Source: Dietzia sp. ANT_WB102
GTDB lineage: Bacteria; Actinomycetota; Actinomycetes; Mycobacteriales; Mycobacteriaceae
Direction of reading: 5' to 3'
NCBI RefSeq assembly: GCF_008369165.1
Contig: NZ_VOBA01000001.1
Location: 744,001 to 808,000, forward strand
Length of the DNA stretch: 64,000 bases
Part shown: piece after piece, positions 48,682-57,544 of the stretch
How positions within the stretch are numbered: position 1 is the first letter of the stretch
Layout of the letters: each line of letters starts with the position of its first letter
Notes under the pieces: model-generated
Databases searched by the model: none
Told to the model about the DNA's origin: nothing
Seen by the model: the letters and a program-made list of their open reading frames with translations, nothing else
Position numbers and translations under genes: made by a program

Positions 48682-49487
48682 TGTCGAGCGAGCGAGACGC
48701 AACCGGCCGGGTTGTCCTGGTCGGCGGCGGTCCCGGCGACCCCGGACTGATGACCGTGGCCGGGCTCGACGCGGTCCGCTCCGCCGACGTCGTGGTGACC
48801 GATCGCCTGGCCCCCGTCGCTGTGCTCGACGACCTCGGGCCCGACGTCGAGGTGATCGACGTGGGCAAGGTGCCGTTCGGGCGGGCCACCCCCCAGGAGG
48901 AGATCAACCGGATCCTCATCGACCATGCACGACGAGGCCGCACGGTCGTTCGGCTCAAGGGCGGCGACAGCTTCCTGTTCGGCAGGGGCGGCGAGGAGCA
49001 CCTCGCCTGCACGGATGCCGGGGTCCCCGTGACCGTGATCCCGGGCGTCACGTCGGCGTTCTCGGTGCCGGCCCTCGCCGGGATCCCGGCGACCCATCGC
49101 GGGCTCTCACAGGGGGTGTCGGTGGTCTCCGGGCATGTGCCCCCGGGCAGCCCGGACTCGACCCTCGACTACGGGGCCCTGGCCCGGTCGGGGACCACCC
49201 TGGTGCTGCTCATGGCGGTGACGAATCTCCCCGCGATCACCGCCGAGTTGCTCGCGCAGGGCCTGCCAGGAGCCACGCCGGCGGTCATGATCGAGAACGG
49301 TTCCACGCCAGCGCAACGGGTCCTCCGTGGGACGTTGGCGACGATCGCCCGCGATGCGGCCGAGGAGGAGATCGCGCCGCCGGCCATCACCGTGATCGGG
49401 GCGGTCGCCGCGCTGGCGGAGCAGCTGGCGCCCGGGCTACCCCCGCCTAGCCGGGCCGGCAGTGAGGTGGCCTTTCCGTCCCGGTGA
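48681..49487 (+). CDS. cobA: Uroporphyrinogen-III C-methyltransferase
   Basis: A 268-residue SUMT, the entry enzyme that converts uroporphyrinogen III to precorrin-2 with two SAM. It has 'VLVGGGPGDPGLMTVAGL', 'VVVTDRLAP', 'VRLKGGDSFLFGRGGEE' near residue 90 and 'VIPGVTSAFSVPALAGIP' near 118. No CysG-type siroheme domains are attached. ATG 48681 overlaps the cobF stop. Last gene of the riboswitch-led operon, converging on the FhuF-like gene 24 bp away. Confidence 0.94.
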   Translation: MSSERDATGRVVLVGGGPGDPGLMTVAGLDAVRSADVVVTDRLAPVAVLDDLGPDVEVIDVGKVPFGRATPQEEINRILIDHARRGRTVVRLKGGDSFLFGRGGEEHLACTDAGVPVTVIPGVTSAFSVPALAGIPATHRGLSQGVSVVSGHVPPGSPDSTLDYGALARSGTTLVLLMAVTNLPAITAELLAQGLPGATPAVMIENGSTPAQRVLRGTLATIARDAAEEEIAPPAITVIGAVAALAEQLAPGLPPPSRAGSEVAFPSR

Positions 49488-49511
49488 CGTCCCCACTGCC
49501 ACGCAGCCGGG

Positions 49512-50225
49512 TTACGCCCGCCGGGACAGCTCGGCCCGGCGGTCCTCCGGGGCGCGGCGTGGGCAGCTCGCGCATTTTCCGCCCTCGGTCGCCACATAGA
49601 TGAGGCAACAGGAGCTGCGGCGGACGAACCGTCGCACCCGATTGGCGCCCTCCACGTCCACGTAGCGGGCCGGCAACAACGGTGGCCGACACACCGTCCG
49701 GGCCAGCTCCGCCCCGCGGTCCGGGTCGCCACCCGCGCGCCCCGCCTCGAGCGCCCGGTTCGCGATGGAGTCCGTCGCAATAGCCCACAGCGCGCGTGGG
49801 GCCGCGCCCGAGACAGTCGCGAGGGTGGTGATCACCTCCGCGTGGGCCTCGGCGAGCGCGTCCGCGAACTCCCGCGCCGACGGCAGCAGCCGATCCGACC
49901 GCGCCGCCTGCAGATAGCCGTTCGGTTGCAGCGAGACGGTGAGCCGTTTCGGACGGGGATCCGGAGCCACCCCGGAGACGAGGAGCATCGTCAGGGGCGC
50001 CGCCACCAGCGACGAGCTGGCCGAATACCACCACAAAGTCCCGTTCACCCGCGGATCGTCGTGAGACCAACGCCGCCCGGTGTCCTCCACCCGCTGGGCC
50101 AGCCACCGCGGGTCCGCCAGCACCGATCCGGGCAGGACCCGGGGACCGTGCTCGATGGTGCGCGCGAAGTCCCCCAGCGGTCCCGAGACGTCGGCGTACG
50201 CGGCGGCGACGGATCCGTCACGCAT
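49512..50225 (-). CDS. FhuF-like [2Fe-2S] reductase
   Basis: A 237-residue protein. The C-terminal 'CCLIYVATEGGKCASCPR' (near residues 207-224) is the CC-x10-C-x2-C cluster motif of the FhuF ferric-siderophore reductase family; the upstream part is an alpha-helical FhuF domain. It is the last gene of the btuF-btuC-btuD set, and its ATG at 50225 overlaps the ATPase stop by 8 bp. A cobalamin riboswitch leads this operon, so a role in reducing imported corrinoid cobalt, rather than ferric iron, is an attractive inference. Confidence 0.83.
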   Translation of the reverse strand: MRDGSVAAAYADVSGPLGDFARTIEHGPRVLPGSVLADPRWLAQRVEDTGRRWSHDDPRVNGTLWWYSASSSLVAAPLTMLLVSGVAPDPRPKRLTVSLQPNGYLQAARSDRLLPSAREFADALAEAHAEVITTLATVSGAAPRALWAIATDSIANRALEAGRAGGDPDRGAELARTVCRPPLLPARYVDVEGANRVRRFVRRSSCCLIYVATEGGKCASCPRRAPEDRRAELSRRA

Positions 50226-51000
50226 CGGCCAGTCCCCTCACGTCGAGCGTGCGGCGGCCGTCCGGGCCCGCGCACACCTCACCACGGACACCGAACACCT
50301 CCCGCAGTACCGCGGCGTCGAGCACCTCCTCCGGCGCCCCGGTCGCGACGAGCCGGCCGCGGTGCAACACCGCCACGGCGTCGCAATACTCGGTCGCCAT
50401 CCGAAGATCATGCAGCGTGAGCAGGACGGCGAGCCCGTCGGCCGCTAGTTCCCGCAGGAGCGCCAGGACGGAGAGCTGCTGGTGCAGGTCGAGGTGGTTG
50501 GTCGGCTCGTCCAACAGGAGCACATCGGGCTGCTGGGCGAGGGTGCGCGCGATCGACACCCGCTGCCGCTCGCCACCCGACAGTGCAAGGACGTCGCGCC
50601 CGGCCAGGTCCGCCAACCCGACCCGGGCGAGGACGGCCTCGACAACCGCGGAGTCGTCGCCGCCGAAGGGCTCGAAGAGCCCGCGGGTGACCGTCCGGCC
50701 GAGCCGCACCGACTCGCGGACCGTGATGCCGCCCAGCGAGACCGGTTCCTGCGTGCTCGCCCCGACCGCCCGGGCCAGGGATCGTCGACGGAGCGAGGCG
50801 ATGTCCGCGTCATCGAGCGTCACCATCCCGGCGGAGACCGGCAGGGCGCGGTAGCAGGAGCGGAGCAGCGTGGTCTTGCCGCTGCCGTTCGGTCCGACCA
50901 GCGCGGTGACACGGCCGGGTGCGACCGTGAGGTTCACGCCGTCGAGGACCTGCCGGCCACCCAGTCGCGCGGAGACGCCGAAGGCGGTGAGGGTCGTCAT
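50218..51000 (-). CDS. btuD: ABC transporter ATP-binding protein (corrinoid/siderophore type)
   Basis: A 260-residue FecE/BtuD-type ATPase: Walker A 'GPNGSGKTTLLRSCYRAL' near residue 35, signature 'LSGGERQRVSIARTLA' near 139, Walker B 'LLLDEPTNHLD' near 160 and switch His in 'LTLHDLR'. ATG 51000 overlaps the permease stop (ATGA). Sequence alone cannot tell B12 from siderophore uptake; the riboswitch upstream of the operon favours corrinoids. Confidence 0.88.
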   Translation of the reverse strand: MTTLTAFGVSARLGGRQVLDGVNLTVAPGRVTALVGPNGSGKTTLLRSCYRALPVSAGMVTLDDADIASLRRRSLARAVGASTQEPVSLGGITVRESVRLGRTVTRGLFEPFGGDDSAVVEAVLARVGLADLAGRDVLALSGGERQRVSIARTLAQQPDVLLLDEPTNHLDLHQQLSVLALLRELAADGLAVLLTLHDLRMATEYCDAVAVLHRGRLVATGAPEEVLDAAVLREVFGVRGEVCAGPDGRRTLDVRGLADA

Positions 51001-52130
51001 ACCGTCGCCTTCCCGTAGCGGCGCCACAGCATGAACAGGAACACCGGGCCGCCGACCACGCCGGTCACCACGCCCACCGGCAGCTCCGTGCCCTCACTGA
51101 CCGCGCGCGCGGCGATGTCGGCGAGCACCAACGCCACCGCGCCGAGCAAGCCCGCCGTGGGCAGCAGCCGTGCTGACGTGCGGCCGGTGAGGAAGCCGGC
51201 GAGGTGGGGGATGAGCAGACCGATGAACCCGATGGTCCCGGACACCGCCACGGCTCCGGCGGTGAGCAGTGAGACGAGCAGCAGCATGAGCACGCGGAAC
51301 CTGGGGACGTTCACGCCCATCGCGGTGGCGCTGTCGTCGCCGGCGAGCAGCAGGTCCAGGTGGCGGCTGCACAGCATCACCACGGTGCCGGCGACCGCGA
51401 GAATGACGACCGGCGCCCACAGCATGGCCCATCCCGCGTCACCGAACCCGCCCGCGAGCCACCGCATGACCGTGCCCAGCTGATGGTCGTCGCCCAGTAC
51501 CAGCAGAGTGAAGGTGTTGAGCGCGCCGAAGACCATGGTCATCGCGGCCCCCACCAGCACGATGGCGGTGGTGTCGTGGGCGCGGCGGGCCACCAGGACC
51601 ACCCCGGCCAGCGGGAGCATCGCGCCGAGGAACGCCGCCATCGGCAGGGTGAAGACTCCCCACGTCCCGGCGCCCACCCCGAGAACCGTGAGGACCACCA
51701 CGCCGAACCCCGCACCGGAGGAGACCCCCAGGAGGTACGGGTCGGCGAGCGGGTTGCGAGTTACCGCCTGGGCGACGCCCCCCGCCACGGCAAGTGACGC
51801 GCCCACGGCCGCCGCCATCAGCGCGCGGGGGAGGCGTGACTCGATCACGATCGCCTCGCGGGCGTCACTCCACCACGGGTCGACGGCGCCCGGCGCAAGG
51901 CGATGCGCGACGATCGCCCACACGTCACCGAAGGGGATCGACACCGACCCGAGCGAGACCCCGGCCGCGATGGACGCCGCGAGCCCCGCCAGGAGAGGTA
52001 GACAGATGAGCCACAGCGATTGCCGCCCGGTGGGTGGGGGGACGGCCGGGGTCGGAACCGGGCTCGGGGCGCCGCGGTCGACGCGGTGAACAGGCTTGTC
52101 GGCGACTGTCGTCATGTCACTGCCCGTCAT
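50997..52130 (-). CDS. btuC: ABC transporter permease, FecCD/BtuC family
   Basis: A 377-residue permease with about nine to ten transmembrane segments. 'SRLPRALMAAAVGASLAVAG' near residue 97 and 'NPLADPYLLGVSSGAGFG' near 125 are signature motifs of the FecCD/BtuC family, and 'GTIGFIGLLIPH' near 297 is the loop that contacts the ATPase. It starts 2 nt before the btuF stop codon region and its 3' end overlaps the ATPase gene. A Pro-rich N-terminal tail of about 35 residues precedes TM1. Confidence 0.9.
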   Translation of the reverse strand: MTGSDMTTVADKPVHRVDRGAPSPVPTPAVPPPTGRQSLWLICLPLLAGLAASIAAGVSLGSVSIPFGDVWAIVAHRLAPGAVDPWWSDAREAIVIESRLPRALMAAAVGASLAVAGGVAQAVTRNPLADPYLLGVSSGAGFGVVVLTVLGVGAGTWGVFTLPMAAFLGAMLPLAGVVLVARRAHDTTAIVLVGAAMTMVFGALNTFTLLVLGDDHQLGTVMRWLAGGFGDAGWAMLWAPVVILAVAGTVVMLCSRHLDLLLAGDDSATAMGVNVPRFRVLMLLLVSLLTAGAVAVSGTIGFIGLLIPHLAGFLTGRTSARLLPTAGLLGAVALVLADIAARAVSEGTELPVGVVTGVVGGPVFLFMLWRRYGKATV

Positions 52131-52131
52131 G

Positions 52132-53160
52132 TCACTGCCTGAACGCGTGCGGGTGCAGCTCGCGAGCGATGGTTTCCACGGAGGTCGCCATGCGGGAGCT
52201 CTCGAAGAAGTCCGATAGCGGCACCACCACGATGCGGTTCTCGCGGATCGCCGGCGTGGTGGACATGATGGGCTGTGCGCGCAGGTAGGCGATCTTGTCC
52301 TCCGCGCTGGTCGCGCCGTAGTCCAGCACCACGATCGCCTCGGGCTGCCGCTCGCCGAGGATCTCCCACGTGGTGGTGAGGTAGGGGCGGTCGCCCTCGG
52401 TGAAGATGTTGTCCGCGCCCGCGTACTCGCCGATCAGCTGGCCGATGCCCACGCCGCCGATGGTCGTCGGCTCGGCCTCGCCGCCGTCGTAGAAGAACGT
52501 CGGGGTGCCGGTGACGCCCGCCGCGTCGAGCGTGGCGCGGATGTCCTCGACTTCTTCGGTGATCCGGTGTGTGAGGTCCCGCGCGCCCTGGTCGACGGCG
52601 AGGAGTCGGCCGAGCTGGGAGAAGTCGGTCTCGAGCATCGACAGGTCGGGGAAGCCCTCGCCGCAGTACTCCGAGAAGAGGAAGGTGTTGATCCCTGCGG
52701 CCTCGAGTGCGTCCCGGCTGCGGCCCTCCTTCTCGTCAAACGCGCTGCGCATCCCGCCCACCACCAGATCGGGCTCGAGGTCCACGATCTGCTCCCAGGT
52801 GGGGTACTCCTTGGCCAGCGACGGGATCGCGTCGAACTGCTCGGCGACCTCGGGCAGGATCTCGTCCTGCTCGCCGTAGCCCATCCCGACGATCCGGTCG
52901 CCCGCGCCCATCTGGATGAGCGTCTCGGTGACGTGGTCGTTCATCGAGACGATGCGCTGCGGTGCAGCGGTGTAGGTGGTCTCGCGCTCGCAGTTCGTGA
53001 TGGTTACCGGCTCGGCGAACGGCTCGACCGAGCCGTTGGTCTCGGCTGCCTCGCCGCGGGAGCAGCCGGCGAGGGCGAGTCCGGCGACGAGGAGCGTGGC
53101 GAGCGTGGTTGTGGTGTGTCGAGTGTTGGTGTGGCGAGTGCTGGTGTGGCGACGGAACAT
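52132..53160 (-). CDS. btuF: Corrinoid ABC transporter substrate-binding lipoprotein
   Basis: A 342-residue periplasmic-binding protein of the FhuD/BtuF class. The signal peptide ends in a lipobox 'LALAGC' with Cys near residue 33, so it is a lipoprotein. 'RIVSMNDHVTETLIQMGAGD', cut to its core, near residue 70 and 'DLVVGGMRSAFD' near 130 fit the family. The N-terminus has a 'TSTRHTNTRHT' repeat from a short DNA tandem repeat near 53110-53150. First gene of the btuF-btuC-btuD-fhuF operon and directly downstream of a cobalamin riboswitch, which argues for B12 or precursor uptake. Confidence 0.9.
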   Translation of the reverse strand: MFRRHTSTRHTNTRHTTTTLATLLVAGLALAGCSRGEAAETNGSVEPFAEPVTITNCERETTYTAAPQRIVSMNDHVTETLIQMGAGDRIVGMGYGEQDEILPEVAEQFDAIPSLAKEYPTWEQIVDLEPDLVVGGMRSAFDEKEGRSRDALEAAGINTFLFSEYCGEGFPDLSMLETDFSQLGRLLAVDQGARDLTHRITEEVEDIRATLDAAGVTGTPTFFYDGGEAEPTTIGGVGIGQLIGEYAGADNIFTEGDRPYLTTTWEILGERQPEAIVVLDYGATSAEDKIAYLRAQPIMSTTPAIRENRIVVVPLSDFFESSRMATSVETIARELHPHAFRQ

Positions 53161-53289
53161 GATCAGACCTCGGATCGTGTCGTGTGGCCGACGACCACGA
53201 CAGACCCGCAGGACGGACGCGCGTCAACAACGCGTGTCACCTGACAGGACTCCGGATCGCAGACCTCGGCGATGACTTCAGGAGTCGGA

Positions 53290-53395
53290 CATCCGGGCAG
53301 GCGATCGGGCTCGCAGCCACTGATCGTGGCTGCACACCGTTGCGGGTCAGCGCCGGATTCTCACCGGTCTTCCCCTGCGTACGGACGTCAGTAGT
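53290..53395 (-). ncRNA. Cobalamin riboswitch, btuF operon leader
   Basis: On the minus strand: GGGGAAGACCGGTGAGAATCCGG, shortened to its core, followed by GCTGACCCGCAACGGT, a perfect 8-bp stem GCAGCCAC/GTGGCTGC (53312-53332) and the B12-box-like AGCCCGATCGCCTGCCC (53311-53295). About 130 nt separate it from the btuF ATG at 53160, leaving room for a terminator or antiterminator platform. Confidence 0.9.
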
Positions 53396-53450
53396 GCGTC
53401 TCGAGCATAGGCATACGGGTCGGGGCGAGGGCAGCGCCCCCGGTCGGCCG

Positions 53451-54506
53451 TCACTGTGATCGTTCGGCCTGCGCGCCCTGCCATGCGGTCACAAGCCCCC
53501 GAACGGTGTCGGGTCCGCGGACGGCCAGCCGCACGTGGGCCGGGTCGAGGCCGGGGAACGTGTCGCAGCGACGCACGGCGTAGCCACGCGATCGGAGCCC
53601 GGCCCGGAATTCCTCGGCATCGAGGCAGGCAGGGGTCCTGACCAGGATGAACGGCGCGGCCGGTGCCACCGCGATCTCGATCCCGGCATCGGTGAGCAGA
53701 CCGATCATCGCGGCGCGGTCGGCGCGGATGCGGTCCCGGATGTCCGCGAGGTGGCCGGCCGCCTCGTCCGAACAGCACGCCGCGACGGCCTCGAGCTGGA
53801 GGGTGCCGAGCGGCCAGTGCACGCGGTGTGCGGCGAGATCGGCGAGGACGTGAGGATCGCCCACCGCGTATCCGGCCCGCAATCCGGCCAACGCCCACGT
53901 CTTGGTCACCGAACGCAGTACCACGAGCCCGGGCAGGTCGGCCCCGGCCAGCGTCGCCGCGGCCTCGTCGTCGACCACGTCACAGAACGCCTCGTCCACC
54001 ACGGTGACCCGACCGGGACGGCACAGGGAGGCCAGGGCCTCGCGTGGGTGGAGGACGGACGTGGGGTTGGTGGGATTGCCGACGACGACGAGGTCGGCGG
54101 ACTCCGGGACCAGTGCGGGGTCGAAGGCGTACGGCCCGGGCAGCAGCACCCGGGTCACCGGCACGCCCGCCCGGCGCAGCTCCACCTCGGGTTCGGTGAA
54201 CGACGGGTGCACCACGGCCGCGTGCAGCGACCGGCGCGCGGCGTGCGCGGCGAGGAGATGGAAGCCCTCCGCCGACCCGGCGAGCGGCAATACCCGAGCC
54301 ACGTCGGTCCCGTGCCGGCGTGCCGCGGCGCGTCGTGCCCTCAGGTCATCGTCAGCGGACGGGTATGCGGCCAGGTCGGCGACGCGGTCGCGCAGACGCC
54401 GTGCCAGCCATTCCGGTGGGCGTTCGCCGTGGACATTGACGGCGAAGTCGACGTCACCGGGCCCGACCTGGGTATCTCCGTGGACGTTGAGGAGGTCGTC
54501 TCTCAC
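53451..54506 (-). CDS. cobC: Threonine-phosphate decarboxylase-like aminotransferase
   Basis: A 351-residue fold-type I PLP enzyme of the CobC/CobD(Salmonella) group. The PLP Lys is in 'SVTKTWALAGLRAGY' near residue 203, the Asp in 'VVDEAFCDV' and the Asn in 'VVGNPTNPTSVL'. It makes (R)-1-amino-2-propanol phosphate or its analogue for the nucleotide loop arm. GTG 54506 has GGGAGG 8 nt upstream and overlaps the cobD stop (GTGA), better than the frame start at 54539. The btuF riboswitch lies downstream and does not control it. Confidence 0.88.
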   Translation of the reverse strand: MRDDLLNVHGDTQVGPGDVDFAVNVHGERPPEWLARRLRDRVADLAAYPSADDDLRARRAAARRHGTDVARVLPLAGSAEGFHLLAAHAARRSLHAAVVHPSFTEPEVELRRAGVPVTRVLLPGPYAFDPALVPESADLVVVGNPTNPTSVLHPREALASLCRPGRVTVVDEAFCDVVDDEAAATLAGADLPGLVVLRSVTKTWALAGLRAGYAVGDPHVLADLAAHRVHWPLGTLQLEAVAACCSDEAAGHLADIRDRIRADRAAMIGLLTDAGIEIAVAPAAPFILVRTPACLDAEEFRAGLRSRGYAVRRCDTFPGLDPAHVRLAVRGPDTVRGLVTAWQGAQAERSQ

Positions 54507-55501
54507 GCCGCGGCCTCCCGTGGGTGGCGGTTGCGCCACGCGAGGACGGCACGGGACCCCACCAGTCCGGCCACCGCGACGGCCGCAGTGCTCACCTGGA
54601 CCCGGTCGTGCAGGAGCACCGCGCGACGAATGTCGTCGGCCTGCACCGGCCGGCCGTCACCGAGGACCGCCCTGTCCTGCACGCCGTACGGGTACGGCGT
54701 CGGCCCGCCGAGCCGGACCCCGAGCGCGCCAGCACATACCGCCTCGACCACCCCGGCGTTCGGACTCGGGTGCGCCGGAGCATCGCGGACCCATACGCGC
54801 AGGGCCTGCGCGGGACTCCCGCCCACCGTCGGGGCGGCGACGACGCCGAGGACCCCAGCCACCCGGGCGGGCAGGAACCCCAGTACGTCGTCGAGCCGCG
54901 CCGAGGCCGTTCCGAAGTGGCGGTACCGCTCCGAGCGGTGCCCCACCATCGCGTCGAGGGTGTTGGCCGCGCGGTGCACCGCAGCGCCTGGCGGGCCCGC
55001 CACCGCGGCCCAGAACAGCGTCCCGACCGCCGCGTCCGACGTGTTCTCCGCTACCGACTCCACGACTGCCCGGGCGAGGCCGCCTGGGTCGAGCGCGGCC
55101 GGATCACGTCCGCACAACCACGGCAGCAACTCCCGGGAGCCAGCGTGGTCGCCGCGGGCGAGCAGGTCGCCCTGCTGCCGCGCGACTGTGAGCAGCGACG
55201 ATCCGCCGAGGCACGACCACACCACGGCGGCGTTCCACACGACGGCCGCCGCGCGGTTCCTCGCGGCGAGACGCCCGGCGACCGTCACGGTCGCGGCCAC
55301 GCCGCCCACGAGGACGCCGGTGAACAGCAGGCCCGCGGCGCGCTGCGAGTGAGCCGTCTGCCCCGGTCGCAGCAGAGTCGACTCCGCGATGAGAGCCATC
55401 CGGCCGAAGCCTGCGACGGGATGGCGCCGCGCCGGGTCACCGACGAGGCGGTCGAGGAGGAACCCCGCCGCGATCCCCGTCGCGCGGGCGCTGGTGAGCA
55501 T
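54503..55501 (-). CDS. cobD: Adenosylcobinamide-phosphate synthase
   Basis: A 332-residue CobD/CbiB membrane protein that joins the aminopropanol arm to adenosylcobyric acid. Diagnostic motifs are 'LDRLVGDPARRHPVAG' near residue 16, 'VVESVAENTSDAAVG' near 145, 'HRAANTLDAMVGHRSERY' near 172 and 'HPSPNAGVVEAVCAGALG' near 240. About four to five hydrophobic segments. It lies 9 bp downstream of the HdeD-like gene and overlaps cobC. Confidence 0.94.
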   Translation of the reverse strand: MLTSARATGIAAGFLLDRLVGDPARRHPVAGFGRMALIAESTLLRPGQTAHSQRAAGLLFTGVLVGGVAATVTVAGRLAARNRAAAVVWNAAVVWSCLGGSSLLTVARQQGDLLARGDHAGSRELLPWLCGRDPAALDPGGLARAVVESVAENTSDAAVGTLFWAAVAGPPGAAVHRAANTLDAMVGHRSERYRHFGTASARLDDVLGFLPARVAGVLGVVAAPTVGGSPAQALRVWVRDAPAHPSPNAGVVEAVCAGALGVRLGGPTPYPYGVQDRAVLGDGRPVQADDIRRAVLLHDRVQVSTAAVAVAGLVGSRAVLAWRNRHPREAAA

Positions 55502-55510
55502 CGCGGCCCG

Positions 55511-56068
55511 TCAGTTCTTGAGCGGCAACGCGCGGACCACGTTGAGGACGCCGAGCACGACGAGCGAGATCGCGAAGAACCACCAGAGGAAACCCGCGCC
55601 CCACACCGGGGTGCTGAGCAGCGCGAAGCCAGCGAGGACGGAGATGATGGCGAAGATGATCGTCATCGCGGTGGACCCGGTCTCGCCGAGAGCGAACAGC
55701 GCCGTGAAGCCCTCGACGATCCACATGACGCCGATCATGACAGTGACGAACAAGGCGAGGAAGACCGCAGATTCCCGGAGTGAGGCGAACGCGTACACGC
55801 CGGCGAGGATGAACAGCAGGCCCAGGAGCGAGTGGCCGATACGACTGCCCGTGCTCTGCCACCGGGCGATGAACGCGACCGTGATGTAGACGATGCCGGC
55901 GGCGATCGCATACACCGCGAGCACCCCGGTCACGGCGAGTGCGGTCTTGACGGGCCAGACCAGCACAGCGATGCCGAACCCGAGAGCGATGAGGCCGCTG
56001 ATCAGCAGCGCGGCCCGGAAAGGGTTGACGCGGCGGGCGGCGTGGACTGCGTGACTGGGCGTGGACAC
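55511..56068 (-). CDS. HdeD-like (DUF308) membrane protein
   Basis: A 185-residue protein with six hydrophobic segments in three similar pairs, as in the HdeD/DUF308 acid-resistance membrane family ('ALLISGLIALGFGIAVLVWP' at the start, 'WIVEGFTALFALGE' near 115). Function is not established; E. coli HdeD protects at high cell density and low pH. The cobD ATG follows after 9 bp, so the gene probably leads an HdeD-cobD-cobC transcript. Confidence 0.83.
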   Translation of the reverse strand: MSTPSHAVHAARRVNPFRAALLISGLIALGFGIAVLVWPVKTALAVTGVLAVYAIAAGIVYITVAFIARWQSTGSRIGHSLLGLLFILAGVYAFASLRESAVFLALFVTVMIGVMWIVEGFTALFALGETGSTAMTIIFAIISVLAGFALLSTPVWGAGFLWWFFAISLVVLGVLNVVRALPLKN

Positions 56069-56152
56069 GGCGGGGCTCCGATCGGGATCGTGACGATGAC
56101 TCGGCTGAGCGTTGGTGAATCCTCAACGTATCGCGGTCCCGCCCGCTCGTGG

Positions 56153-57367
56153 TCAGGCCGGGGGACGCAGGGGTTGCTCGTGGACCTCGCGCACGAATTC
56201 CGGAAGCGGCCCGGCCTCGCGTAGGACCTTCGCCAACGCGGGGTCGGCAAGGTGGAGTCGGCCCACGGAGATGAGGTCGAATTCGCCGCGCTCCATGCAC
56301 TCCACGACGCGAGCGATGTTGTCGGCGGCGACGGCCGGCTTGCCCGACTTCTGCTCGCGCAGGGACGTGCCGATCCCCACTCCGCCCACCGCGCCGGACG
56401 GCAGACCGGTGAGCCTGCGGGCCCACCCGGCCAGGGACACCTCGCCGTCGTCGCCTCCCAGATCCGGGAAGGCCGGGTCGTCGAAGCGCCGGGTCGAGGC
56501 GTCCAACAGGTCCACGCCGGCCTCGGCGAGCGCGCTCAGGTAGACATCCAGCTCGTCCGGGGTGGTCGCCTTGCGGACGGTGTAGTCCTGCTGTGTGTGC
56601 TGGGAGAACCGGTAGAACAGCGGCGCGTCGGGACCGATCGCGGCGCGAACCGCCCGGACGACCGCTGCGGGGAAGCGGCTGCGCGCGGCCAGGTCACCGC
56701 CCCAGTCGTCGGTGCGGCGGTTGGTGTCGGCCCACACGAAGGCGTCGAGTAGGTACCCGTGGCCACCGTGCAGCGTCACGCCGTCGAACCCGGCCTCCAT
56801 GGCCAGGCCGGCCGAGCGAGCGAACGCGTCGATGACCTCGGAGATGTCGCCGTCGGTCATCGGCGCCACCTCGGGCGTCCAGCGGGACACGCTGCGCTCC
56901 GAGTAGTTGGTGACACCCGGGGTCCCCCACCGGCCGGAGGGCCGCATGGGGTGCATCTGCATCAGCTGGTCGCGGTGTGCGCGGTCGAACCGGGCGTTGG
57001 CGCCCCAGAGTGGTCCGACGTGCCACAACTGGGCGATGATCCGGCCCCCGGCGGCGTGGACGGCGTCGGTCACCACGCGCCATGCCGCGACCGACTCCGG
57101 GGTGTCGAGCCGTGGGATCCACGAGTGGTCGACGGAGGTCGGGTGGTCCACGCCGATGCCCTCGGTGACGACGAGCCCGGTCCCGCCAGCCGCGCGGTCG
57201 GCGTAATAGTCGCGGTTGATCTCATCGGGCAGACCGTCCACACAGCCCATGCGGGTCATGGGGGACATGACCAGCCGGTTGCGCAGCTGTAGCGAGCGGA
57301 CCTGGAGCGGACGGAAGAGCTGCTCCCGCCCGGCGGCAGCCGGGGGAGTCTCCATGCGCGACGTCAT
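56153..57367 (-). CDS. NADH:flavin oxidoreductase, old yellow enzyme family
   Basis: A 404-residue OYE-type TIM-barrel protein with FMN. 'LRNRLVMSPMTRMGCVDGLP' near residue 29, 'GGRIIAQLWHVGP' near 108 and 'GFDGVTLHGGHGYLLDAF' near 185, with the His-x-x-His type pair, fit the family; 'YRFSQHTQQDY' follows. It reduces an activated C=C bond of unknown nature. It sits between the HdeD-like gene and a TetR gene on the same strand. An imperfect CTCGAG-rich palindrome near 57404-57421 and the small palindrome AGGT-T-ACCT at 57455-57463 lie upstream. Confidence 0.87.
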   Translation of the reverse strand: MTSRMETPPAAAGREQLFRPLQVRSLQLRNRLVMSPMTRMGCVDGLPDEINRDYYADRAAGGTGLVVTEGIGVDHPTSVDHSWIPRLDTPESVAAWRVVTDAVHAAGGRIIAQLWHVGPLWGANARFDRAHRDQLMQMHPMRPSGRWGTPGVTNYSERSVSRWTPEVAPMTDGDISEVIDAFARSAGLAMEAGFDGVTLHGGHGYLLDAFVWADTNRRTDDWGGDLAARSRFPAAVVRAVRAAIGPDAPLFYRFSQHTQQDYTVRKATTPDELDVYLSALAEAGVDLLDASTRRFDDPAFPDLGGDDGEVSLAGWARRLTGLPSGAVGGVGIGTSLREQKSGKPAVAADNIARVVECMERGEFDLISVGRLHLADPALAKVLREAGPLPEFVREVHEQPLRPPA

Positions 57368-57544
57368 GATGCGCGACCTCTTTGTTTCCTCGGGGCGATG
57401 GTCTCGGGTCTCGAGCTCGAGCCCTCGCGGGTTGACGAGTGTCAGTTGTGATCGAGGTTACCTACACTGCGGGCCAGATGCCGCATTGGTGTGCGGACGA
57501 GGATCCCCGTGCGCACCCAGGATGAACGATCGGTTGGGCGCAGC

